Source: Prevotella sp. (GTDB taxonomy: Bacteria; Bacteroidota; Bacteroidia; Bacteroidales; Bacteroidaceae). Taken from it: a stretch of 47,675 nucleotides of DNA. Of this stretch, positions 40,845 to 47,675 are shown one piece after another. The position numbers and the translations under genes are program-made. The notes under the pieces are model-generated. The model made no database searches. It worked only from the letters and a program-made list of their open reading frames with translations, and had not been told where the DNA came from. The stretch spans positions 1 through 47,675 of the forward strand of contig JAEETD010000016.1 in assembly GCA_016290175.1 (NCBI GenBank), in the 5' to 3' direction. How positions within the stretch are numbered: position 1 is the stretch's first letter; each line of letters starts with the position of its first letter.

Positions 40845-40879
40845 AAAAAAAGTGAAAAGTGAAAAGTGAAAAGTGAAAA
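40845..40879 (-). repeat. TTCACTTTTCAC tract upstream of a promoter
   Basis: Four nine-base units (GTGAAAA on the plus strand) adjoining the -7 element of the LRR gene. Confidence 0.85.
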
Positions 40880-40937
40880 ATTTGCTGCCGCTAGTAAAAA
40901 AATACGCTTCATACGTTACTAATTACTAAAATTTTTG

Positions 40938-40945
40938 TACTTTTG
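40938..40945 (+). promoter_or_regulatory. -7 promoter element of the susC-like gene
   Basis: TACTTTTG, preceded by an A/T-rich stretch with GTTACTAATTACTA; leader about 11 bases. Confidence 0.55.
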
Positions 40946-40963
40946 TGGCCAAACTAGTAAGAT

Positions 40964-43900
40964 ATGGTATATAAAAAGCTACTATCCTGTGTACTTTTCC
41001 TATTATCTGTTGTCACTGCCATGGCACAAACAATAGTGAAAGGCACCGTCACAGACTCCAAAGGCGAACCCATGTACGGCGTGACCATCACGGTCAAGAA
41101 CGGTAACCACCATGCGGTGACCGATCTGAACGGCAACTATTCGATTGTGGCAGAGGAGGGTGCCGTGCTCCAGTTCCGCTTCATCGGCATGGAACCCTAT
41201 CAGGCTCTGGTGAAGAAAGGGCAGACGACAGTGAATGTGAAGATGAATGAGCAGACCACACAGTTGGCCGAGACCGTCGTCATCTCCACGGGTTATCAGA
41301 AACTGAGCCGTGAGCGGTCGACAGCCGCCTTCGGACATGTGGACTCCACGAAGCTGAACCGTGTGATGCACAAGGATGTGCTCTCCGCCCTGGAAGGTCA
41401 GGTGGCGGGTCTGAGGATGGAGGTCAATCCCAATACCGGCGAGAACAAGCCCGTGCTGCGAGGCATAGGCACCTTCTCCTCCAGCATCGGCACACAGCCG
41501 CTGATCGTGGTCGACGATATGGCCACCAACATGACGCTCGACGAGATCAACCCCTACGACGTGGAGTCGGTGACGGTGCTGAAGGATGCCGCTGCCGCCT
41601 CTATCTACGGAGCCCTGGCTGCCAACGGTGTCATCGTGGTCACCACGAAACAGGGCAAGGGCGAGAAGGTGAAGGTGAACGTGAATGCCGACTGGTATAT
41701 CTCTACGAAGCCCAATTTCGACGGCATGCACCACGCCTCGACCTCCGACATCATCGACTATGAGACGGCCGTCTATCAGGCCCGTGTCAGGAACAGCGGC
41801 TCGGTGAAGACCCTTTTCGACACCTATAATGCCAATTACTATTCCCCACTCTACCAGCTCTACCGCGACCAGGCAGAAGGCCGCATCACGCAGGCGGAGG
41901 TAGACCAGACGCTGAGTCAGTGGCGGAAGAACGACTTCTATGAGCAATACCGCGACAAGGCCTGGCGCACAGCCGTCACACAACGCTATAACATCTCGCT
42001 CTCGCAGAGCAGCAAGCAGTCGAGCCACTTCGCCTCGTTCAACTACGAGCACGACAAGAACCGTGCGATGAACGACCAGAGCGACGCCTTCTCACTCTAT
42101 GTGAAGAGCAGCTTCAAGCTCTCGAAATGGCTCACCGCCAAACTGGGTGTCGACGGCCGCTTCACGAATACCACAAAGCCCGACAACTCGTATGTGAACT
42201 ATAACATGCAGGAGCGTTATGCCAGCATCGTCGACGAGCAGGGCAACCTGGTCTATACGCCCTATGTGAACGTGAGCGGCTATGCCGGCAGCTCCACCAA
42301 CCTCACGCAGATCCGTGCCGTGGAGGCCACGGGGTGCGAAGAGCTGATGCCCTTCAGCTTCAATGTCCTGGAGTCGCTCGACGAGAGCCTCGCCAAGAGC
42401 CGCAACGTCCGTCTGCGTCCGTTCATAAACCTCGAGGCGAAGTTCCTGAAATTCTTCAAATACACGGTGATGTTCCAATACGAGTGGAGCCAGGCGCGCA
42501 GCGAGATCTACGACGAGGCCTCGACCTATCAGATGCGCATGACACATAATGCCTTCATCGATCAAAACGGCGAATGCCTGCTGGCTGATGGCGGACGCTA
42601 CAGGCAGCAGACCAACAACTCGCGGCGCTACACCTTCCGTAACCAGCTGAACTACGAACAGAGTTTCCTCGACTCGAAACATAACGTGAATGCCATCATG
42701 GGCTTCGAGCTGCGCGAGAACCGTACCCCGCAGAGCATCGAACAGCTGATGTACGGCTATAACGACCAGGCGCTGACCTCCGTGCGCATGGATTGGAACT
42801 CGCTCTACTCCACGGGCTGGGAGAGTCTGGTCTACAACACCACCCAGCGGTTCTCGGGCCTGTCCACGAGCAAGGCGGAGACCTTCCACCGCTATGCGTC
42901 GTTCTATGCCAATGTGGGCTATAATTTCCTTTACCGCTATAACCTCACGGGTAGTATCCGCTGGGACGAGGCCGATCTGTTTGGTCTCGATACCAAGAAC
43001 CAGCACCATCCGCTATGGTCCGTGGGTGCCGGCTGGAACATCACCGAGGAGCAGTGGATGAAGGGCATCTCATGGCTCGACTTCCTGAAACTACGTCTCA
43101 CCTATGGTGTCAACGGTAATGTAGACCAGAGCTCCACCACCTATTTCGTGGCGCGCTACCGCATTGAAAGCAATGACCCCACGAACACGCAATACCTGCG
43201 CTATACCGACGATAACCTGCCCAATCCCAAACTGCGCTGGGAGAAGACATCAACCTTTAACATCGGTCTGGACTACCGCCTGTTTAACAATCTGCTGAAC
43301 GGTTCGCTGGAGTTCTATAACCGCGTGGGTGATGACCTGTTGGTACGCAAGTATCTCGATTCTACCCTCGGCACCAGCAACCGCGTGATCAACAACGGTA
43401 AGATGCGTAACCAAGGTGTGGAGTTTGTGCTGAATGCCAATATCATCCGGGGAAAAGACTGGAACTTCTCCACCAACTTTAATATTGCCTGGAATAAAAA
43501 CAAGATGCTGCGTGTGGACCATGCCTCTACCGACATCGCCTCGAGTTTTATCACCGCCCCTGCCAACTATTTCATCGAGGGAACGGGCTACAACACCCTC
43601 TGGGCCTATCGTCTGAGCAGGGTGGTAAACGGCTATCCTGTCATCCTCGATGCCGACGGTAATGAGATGGCGAAGTTTGATGCCAACGGTGAGCCTACAG
43701 AAGTGACCGTCTCCTCAACGCTGAAAGGCACGGACGCGCTGGTCAACATGGGTAGTCTTATACCTATTTATAACGGCTCGCTCTCGCTGAACCTCCGTTG
43801 GAAGGAGCTGGAGCTGAACACGCTGTTCGTCTTCTCAGGCGGCAACAAGCTGCGCCTCGACGCCACCGACATGAACAGCTACCAGATGACCGATGATCAC

Positions 43901-44236
43901 GTGAACGACCATACCGTGAAGCATTTCTACGAGATGTCGACGGAGACACAGCAATATGCCTCGACTTTCTCGGAGTGGTGGCGCTACTGCGACCAGCAGG
44001 TGAAACCGGCCGACTATATCAAGATGCGCTCCATCAACCTGGCCTATCACCTGCCGGACAACATCACCAGGAAACTGGGCATCGGACAGACACGCCTGAC
44101 ACTGCAGGTGAACAACCTCTTCTACTGGTCGGCGGCCGGCCACGACATCGATCCTGAGTCGTATTCGCTCAACTCTGCCTCGCGCACCCTGCTGCAGCCC
44201 AAGACCTTCAGCATCGGACTGTCTACGACGCTATAA
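40964..44236 (+). CDS. SusC/RagA-type TonB-dependent outer-membrane transporter
   Basis: A 1090-residue protein. Signal peptide ends AMAQ (about residue 22). A CarboxypepD-regulatory-like domain follows (VKGTVTDSKGEPMYGVTITV, about 24-100), then the plug (RGIGTFSSSIGTQPLIVVDDM and VESVTVLKDAAAASIYGALAANGVIVVTTK, about 110-225), and the 22-strand barrel to a C-terminal aromatic-rich strand (KTFSIGLSTTL). Together with the SusD lipoprotein it forms a lidded importer for large nutrients. No glycoside hydrolase or protease is beside it, so the ligand is unknown. Long antisense frames across it are shadows. Confidence 0.95.
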   Translation: MVYKKLLSCVLFLLSVVTAMAQTIVKGTVTDSKGEPMYGVTITVKNGNHHAVTDLNGNYSIVAEEGAVLQFRFIGMEPYQALVKKGQTTVNVKMNEQTTQLAETVVISTGYQKLSRERSTAAFGHVDSTKLNRVMHKDVLSALEGQVAGLRMEVNPNTGENKPVLRGIGTFSSSIGTQPLIVVDDMATNMTLDEINPYDVESVTVLKDAAAASIYGALAANGVIVVTTKQGKGEKVKVNVNADWYISTKPNFDGMHHASTSDIIDYETAVYQARVRNSGSVKTLFDTYNANYYSPLYQLYRDQAEGRITQAEVDQTLSQWRKNDFYEQYRDKAWRTAVTQRYNISLSQSSKQSSHFASFNYEHDKNRAMNDQSDAFSLYVKSSFKLSKWLTAKLGVDGRFTNTTKPDNSYVNYNMQERYASIVDEQGNLVYTPYVNVSGYAGSSTNLTQIRAVEATGCEELMPFSFNVLESLDESLAKSRNVRLRPFINLEAKFLKFFKYTVMFQYEWSQARSEIYDEASTYQMRMTHNAFIDQNGECLLADGGRYRQQTNNSRRYTFRNQLNYEQSFLDSKHNVNAIMGFELRENRTPQSIEQLMYGYNDQALTSVRMDWNSLYSTGWESLVYNTTQRFSGLSTSKAETFHRYASFYANVGYNFLYRYNLTGSIRWDEADLFGLDTKNQHHPLWSVGAGWNITEEQWMKGISWLDFLKLRLTYGVNGNVDQSSTTYFVARYRIESNDPTNTQYLRYTDDNLPNPKLRWEKTSTFNIGLDYRLFNNLLNGSLEFYNRVGDDLLVRKYLDSTLGTSNRVINNGKMRNQGVEFVLNANIIRGKDWNFSTNFNIAWNKNKMLRVDHASTDIASSFITAPANYFIEGTGYNTLWAYRLSRVVNGYPVILDADGNEMAKFDANGEPTEVTVSSTLKGTDALVNMGSLIPIYNGSLSLNLRWKELELNTLFVFSGGNKLRLDATDMNSYQMTDDHVNDHTVKHFYEMSTETQQYASTFSEWWRYCDQQVKPADYIKMRSINLAYHLPDNITRKLGIGQTRLTLQVNNLFYWSAAGHDIDPESYSLNSASRTLLQPKTFSIGLSTTL

Positions 44237-44293
44237 TTAAGAGCTAAGAGCTAAGAATTAAGAGTTAAGAATTAAGAGTTAAGAGTTAAGAGT
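44236..44293 (+). repeat. TTAAGAGTTAAGAG tract between susC and susD
   Basis: Six to seven units of eight to nine bases (AGAGCTA, AGAATTA, AGAGTTA) fill the whole gap and touch the ATG of the SusD gene. Confidence 0.85.
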
Positions 44294-44294
44294 T

Positions 44295-45782
44295 ATGATT
44301 ACCCAGATAAACAAAAAGAGCAGAGCATTGTGGATGGCAGGAGTATTCTACTTATTCCTCCTCTCCTTCTCTCCTTCTCTCCTTTCAAGCTGCGACAGCT
44401 ACATCGACATCACGCCTAAAGGGGCTATCACCGTCGACAGCACCAGCCAGTATTATGAGCTGATCGTCAATCCCATGCGAAGCTATAACCCCGCCCCCTT
44501 CTGGCATCTCACCGACGACGCCCTGGCCAAGGAGTCGTTCATCCTCGGCTACGAGAACCTGTCGTTCCACGGCATCAACTACACCTTCAACGAGAAGGCC
44601 GACCGTACCATCCTGTCAGACAACAACCTCTATGAGAATATGTATGCCTACATCATGCGCTCGAACCTGGTGATCGACAATATCGACGATACGCAGGGAG
44701 CCGCCGACATGAAGGCATTGGCCAAGGCCGAGGCACGCACCTTCCGCGCCTTCGACCATTTCCTCGCGATCAACACCTACGCCAAGGCCTACGACCCCAA
44801 TACGGCCGCACACGACGGTGGTGTGGCCATCATGGACCACTACACGCTGGAGGAGACACCCGCCAAGTCGACCGTCGCCGAGGTCTACGACTTTATCATC
44901 AGGGATCTGGAGGAGTCGGTAGCCCTGTTGCAGGAGAAGCCCGTGAATATCTACCACCCGAACCGTGCCTTCGGTTATGCCCTGCTGGCGAAGGTCTATC
45001 TGTTCCACCGTGATTGGGAGAAGGCCAAGGCGGCAGCAGAGACGGCGCTGAAACTGAATCCGACGCTGATCGACTATAATGTCATCAAGAATGCCGGAGG
45101 CGTGGCCCGCTATACCGACTACAGCCACGAGAACAACCCCGAGGTGCTCAGCTATCACTGGATGGGCAGCGGTTGGACCACCGAACAGGCAACACTCTAT
45201 TACTATGGCCTGATCAGTCCGGAACTGAAGGCACTCTTCGAGACGAACGACCTGCGCTACAGCCTCTTCCTGAGAGATACCGGAACGAGCATCACCAGCT
45301 GGTTTGACGCCGGCAGCGGCGGTGCCATCTGGACGCCCGCCACGACCACCAACCGCTTCACCTATATGTCCGTAGGACTGCGCACGGCCGAGGTCTATCT
45401 GATACTGGCAGAGGCCCATGCCCGCCTGAACAATCTCCAGGAGGCCGCCAATTATGTCAACCAGCTGCGGGCCAAGCGCCTCAGCGGTGATGACACGGCC
45501 ATCGCCACGCCTGTCTCGCAGACGGAGATGATCAAGACCATCATCAGTGAACGTCGCAAGGAACTGCTCTTCGGCTTCAACCGCTTCTTCGACCTGAAGC
45601 GCTTCAACCTGGAGCCGGAATATGCCAAGACCATTACCCGCGACTATCCGGTGACAAACGCCAGCGAGTCGCGCCCCAGGCAGACCTATACCCTGCGGCC
45701 CGACTCCCGACTCTACATCATCCCCTTCCCCCACTCCGCAAGGGACAAGAATCCGAATCTAACATTAAATACAGACGAATAA
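44295..45782 (+). CDS. SusD/RagB-type surface lipoprotein
   Basis: A 495-residue protein. SPII signal ending SLLSSC, Cys33 lipidated; its core (FLLSFSPSLL) is coded by a TCCTTCTCTCCTTCTCTCC tract. The SusD fold is evident in the N-terminal TPR helices (AKAEARTFRAFDHFLAINTY), ALLAKVYLFHRDWEKAKAAAETAL, and the C-terminal RTAEVYLILAEAHARLNNLQEAANYVNQLRAKR segment with IISERRKELLFGFNRFFDLKR. It binds ligand at the surface and works as lid of the SusC barrel. Only a repeat separates it from susC. Confidence 0.94.
   Translation: MITQINKKSRALWMAGVFYLFLLSFSPSLLSSCDSYIDITPKGAITVDSTSQYYELIVNPMRSYNPAPFWHLTDDALAKESFILGYENLSFHGINYTFNEKADRTILSDNNLYENMYAYIMRSNLVIDNIDDTQGAADMKALAKAEARTFRAFDHFLAINTYAKAYDPNTAAHDGGVAIMDHYTLEETPAKSTVAEVYDFIIRDLEESVALLQEKPVNIYHPNRAFGYALLAKVYLFHRDWEKAKAAAETALKLNPTLIDYNVIKNAGGVARYTDYSHENNPEVLSYHWMGSGWTTEQATLYYYGLISPELKALFETNDLRYSLFLRDTGTSITSWFDAGSGGAIWTPATTTNRFTYMSVGLRTAEVYLILAEAHARLNNLQEAANYVNQLRAKRLSGDDTAIATPVSQTEMIKTIISERRKELLFGFNRFFDLKRFNLEPEYAKTITRDYPVTNASESRPRQTYTLRPDSRLYIIPFPHSARDKNPNLTLNTDE
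44354..44386 (+). repeat. CTCCTTCTCTCCTTCTC tract in a signal-peptide core
   Basis: Pyrimidine tract of nine-base units within the SusD-type gene, coding Leu/Phe/Ser-rich residues before the lipidated Cys. Confidence 0.7.
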
Positions 45783-45783
45783 T

Positions 45784-46584
45784 ATGAGAAAATTTTACGC
45801 TACACTCTGCCTCGCTATGATGGCAATGACGTCGTTCGCCCAGGAGCAGAACGACACCACCTATGTCATGATGGACTTCAACCAGAACCCATGGGGCTAC
45901 CCCGTCACGGAGGTCACCAAGGGCTGGGCGCCCGACTACACCGATTGGGACTCACCCGGTGCCATCCTTGATAACAAGGACTTCTCGTGGCCCGTCAGCG
46001 AGGGTTCCTCAAAGAAAGTGAAGGTTACGCTCTATGCCGTCGACCTCGATGAATATGAGAAGGTGTCCGTCTATGCCAGCTACGAACTTGATGAAGCAGA
46101 CGTTGCTGCGCTGGGGGCTAACGCCCAAAAGACAACGATGCTTTACACCACGAATGGAACCACCATGCGCTTTGAGGCACCTGATGGCTACAAGTTCGGT
46201 AAGATGGTGTTTTATAATTTCCGCAATGCCAATTTCCTGGTAGGCGACGAATATGAAGAGGAGTTTGAGTATGTCTATAATAACGAGACCTTCAAACAAA
46301 AACTGAAGGTGTGGACGCCCGACTCACCCAAGAAGAATCAGTATGATTACGATATCTGGGAGGGCGATGCCAAGAATATCCTGTTTAACTATCCCTTCTT
46401 CAGCGCTGTTTTCGTGAAGATCGACATCCGTCTCGTGTCTGACGGCACTGCTGGCATCACAGAGTTGAAGAAAGACGATAGCGAAGGCCAGGCATTCACC
46501 CTCGACGGACGCGCTGTGAGCAAGTCGAATACCCTCCAAAAAGGCCTTTACATCTCCAACGGAAAGAAGTACGTTGTGAAATAG
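45784..46584 (+). CDS. Secreted protein of unknown function, SusCD accessory
   Basis: A 266-residue protein with a signal peptide ending TSFAQ. The body has a beta-rich pattern (VMMDFNQNPWGYPV, KVKVTLYAVDLDEYEKV, YKFGKMVFYNF), resembling carbohydrate-binding or Ig-like secreted domains without a firm match. The C-terminus (FTLDGRAVSK, then GLYISNGKKYVVK) is the same tail type as the xylanase's end and is frequent in Prevotella secreted proteins. It begins one base after the SusD stop, so it belongs to the operon, and is followed by a strong terminator. Confidence 0.78.
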   Translation: MRKFYATLCLAMMAMTSFAQEQNDTTYVMMDFNQNPWGYPVTEVTKGWAPDYTDWDSPGAILDNKDFSWPVSEGSSKKVKVTLYAVDLDEYEKVSVYASYELDEADVAALGANAQKTTMLYTTNGTTMRFEAPDGYKFGKMVFYNFRNANFLVGDEYEEEFEYVYNNETFKQKLKVWTPDSPKKNQYDYDIWEGDAKNILFNYPFFSAVFVKIDIRLVSDGTAGITELKKDDSEGQAFTLDGRAVSKSNTLQKGLYISNGKKYVVK

Positions 46585-46601
46585 ATAATGTAAAGATGAT
46601 A

Positions 46602-46637
46602 ACAAGAGGGGTGCTCACGACTGAGCATCCCTCTTGT
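46602..46637. terminator. Bidirectional terminator after the SusCD operon
   Basis: Sixteen-base stem ACAAGAGGGGTGCTCA / TGAGCATCCCTCTTGT with one G-T pair and a CGAC loop, between the convergent accessory and HU-like genes. Confidence 0.88.
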
Positions 46638-46640
46638 CTA

Positions 46641-46662
46641 ATCACTATTCACTATTCACTGT
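46641..46662 (-). repeat. GTGAATAGTGAATAGTGA tract after the HU-like gene
   Basis: Purine-rich on the strand of the HU-like gene, between its stop and the terminator. Confidence 0.7.
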
Positions 46663-46665
46663 CGA

Positions 46666-47322
46666 CTAGTCGTTCGTCAGTCCGTCGCCGCCGTCTCCAC
46701 CGCCGCCGCCATCGCCGCCGTCACCACCTTGGCTCTGGCCGCCCTGGCTCTGACCGCCGCCCTGGCTCTGAGAGCCACCACCGGAAGCCGCGCTGCTGCC
46801 GTCCTTGCGGAAGTCCTCCAGGCTCTGGATGTTGGTGGCATACTTCTTCTTGCCGGTAGCGGTCTGGCCTACCTCCACGCGCAGGGCGATGCCCTCCACC
46901 ACGAAGGTCACGAGGTCCTTGAACTTACGGGAGGTGATCTCCTCACCCTTCTCGTTCTCAGGGATGAAGCGGATGTGCACACCGGCGATCACGTCGCGCA
47001 CGCTGGCACCAGCCTTGATCTGAGCCTCGGAGTAACCGCCCTTCACACTCTCCACGGTAGGCGTGAACGTGCCGAGACCGTCCCACTTCACAGGCTGACC
47101 GGCCTGCAGCAACTCTACCATCACCTTGGTCAGGCGCTGGATCACACCCTCTACGATGTCGCGCGAATAGACCGACTGGTCCATGGCCACGCGCTCAATC
47201 AGTCCACGGAGAGTCAGGGTGTCTGGCTTCCATGCATAAGGATAGTACTTACCGTAACCAGAGCTGTCGCTATTCTGGTTCTGCTTGTAAACTATCGGAA
47301 ATTGAATCTGTCTAACTGCCAT
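46666..47322 (-). CDS. HU-like DNA-binding protein with Gly/Ser/Gln-rich tail
   Basis: A 218-residue protein of the Bacteroidales HU-related (DNABII) type. The HU-like core is about 35-155 (TLRGLIERVAMDQSVYSRDIVEGVIQRLTKV, VKWDGLGTFTPTVES and the arm region VIAGVHIRFIPENEKG). It begins MAVRQIQFPIVYK, a usual start of this group. The last ~45 residues are low complexity (GGGQSQGGQSQGGDGG), coded by GCC-rich tandem units. Compared with plain HU it is long. Presumably a nucleoid or DNA-bending protein. Its leader is long and structured. Confidence 0.9.
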   Translation of the reverse strand: MAVRQIQFPIVYKQNQNSDSSGYGKYYPYAWKPDTLTLRGLIERVAMDQSVYSRDIVEGVIQRLTKVMVELLQAGQPVKWDGLGTFTPTVESVKGGYSEAQIKAGASVRDVIAGVHIRFIPENEKGEEITSRKFKDLVTFVVEGIALRVEVGQTATGKKKYATNIQSLEDFRKDGSSAASGGGSQSQGGGQSQGGQSQGGDGGDGGGGGDGGDGLTND

Positions 47323-47566
47323 ATCTCTACATTTTTAGGCGTTATTTCCGGTTTGCTGCCGTTTTTCTTTCCGAAACTTCCCTGGTCTTGCGCACTCCCC
47401 TGCCGGCTTTCGCACACTCTGGTGCCGGGACTCGCAGACTCTTTCGGGTGCTCTCGCGTAGAATATCGTCACGCTCACCGGATTCAATTGCAAGGACAGT
47501 GCAAACCGAATGCAATAGAGTGCACTCTAATTGCTGAGGTGCAGCCTGTTCTCGCAATTTCAATTG
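47323..47566 (-). promoter_or_regulatory. Long leader of the HU-like gene
   Basis: About 240 untranslated bases. It contains three degenerate ~22-base direct repeats (GAGTCTGCGAGTCCCGG, GAGTGTGCGAAAGCCGG, GAGTGCGCAAGACCAGG on the minus strand, 47380-47445), a perfect palindrome TAGAGTGCACTCTA (47516-47529) and flanking GCAATT/AATTGC motifs. A 106-residue open frame across it has no family resemblance and is not called a gene. Confidence 0.55.
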
Positions 47567-47574
47567 CAAAGATA
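47567..47574 (-). promoter_or_regulatory. -7 promoter element of the HU-like gene
   Basis: TATCTTTG on the minus strand with GTTG at the -33 position (47595-47598), 20 bases upstream. Beyond this to the window end (47599-47675) nothing further was recognised. Confidence 0.65.
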
Positions 47575-47675
47575 CGGCAAAATATGAATGATTCCAACAA
47601 AACAGACATATTCGAAAGCTAATATCTGTCAGGTTAAGAGACATTAACACAATTTTGGCCATATCGAATTTATTT

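Noticed and set aside
41003..42052. 349-residue antisense frame in the susC gene (and similar at 42092-43009 and 44616-45734)
   Set aside because: The plus-strand products are unmistakable SusC and SusD; the antisense frames show only His/Val/Leu-rich shadow composition.
44236..44293. Tandem tract as a CRISPR remnant or transposon end
   Set aside because: Units are eight to nine bases, degenerate and contiguous, with no spacers or target-site duplication.
47342..47662. 106-residue open frame on the minus strand ahead of the HU-like gene
   Set aside because: It runs through the promoter, has no family motif and biased composition, and is better explained as leader DNA.

Overview
The window looks like a chromosomal segment of a Bacteroidales bacterium, most probably a gut or rumen Prevotellaceae. 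The evidence is the Bacteroidota promoter form (TTTG, about 20 bases, TAnnTTTG) ahead of many genes, a SusC/SusD pair, a GH10 xylanase with CBM6 modules, a Bacteroidales-type HU protein, many SPII lipoproteins and the secreted-protein tail typical of Prevotella. No rRNA, phage, insertion sequence or CRISPR array was seen.

Layout. 1-7.1 kb: cell-surface glycan genes: a four-gene overlapping operon (phosphoethanolamine-transferase-like end, acyltransferase, HAD-IB phosphatase, polytopic membrane protein), a glycosyltransferase, a LicD-type transferase and a flippase. 7.2-15.5 kb: AraC-type regulator, MetRS, a large secreted xylanase, a sodium:solute symporter and a MATE exporter that fire from a mirror-symmetric divergent promoter. 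15.5-18 kb: an SPFH protein followed by a lipoprotein translationally coupled to a radical SAM/SPASM enzyme (the rSAM/lipoprotein pair, function unknown). 18.1-21.4 kb: a TPR-like membrane sensor, ECF sigma factor, small membrane anti-sigma candidate and lipoprotein. 21.4-25 kb: a short lipoprotein, then rplM-rpsI-rpsB-tsf with leader structures and a strong terminator. 24.9-30.2 kb: RNase H, ArgRS, tRNA-Leu(UAA), a TPR/OmpA-like lipoprotein and a thioredoxin-fold lipoprotein without its CXXC. 30.2-36.7 kb: YifB/ComM ATPase, Fur-type regulator, HAD phosphatase and a cobalamin/siderophore-like ABC set (permease on +, ATPase and CobD-like aminotransferase on -), with a PD-(D/E)XK nuclease. 36.7-40.8 kb: DUF2207 protein, LemA and a leucine-rich-repeat lipoprotein. 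40.9-46.6 kb: SusC, SusD and an accessory secreted protein. 46.6 kb to the end: an HU-like protein with a long structured leader.

The most striking feature is a family of short degenerate tandem tracts (AGTGAAAAGTGAATAGTGA-like, GGAAAGTGGAAAGAGG-like, TTAAGAGTTAAGAG-like) scattered through the window. They follow an orientation rule. Read on the sense strand they are pyrimidine-rich just upstream of TAnnTTTG promoters, and purine-rich between co-directional genes, where they supply start codons, stop codons and Shine-Dalgarno-like sequence. They have also entered reading frames: pyrimidine copies encode hydrophobic cores of signal peptides, and purine copies encode charged loops inside conserved enzymes. 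In two genes, inverted copies flank the start codon and can fold into a hairpin with the AUG in the loop and the signal peptide encoded from the 3' arm.

All functional calls come from reading motifs and gene context; no database search was run.
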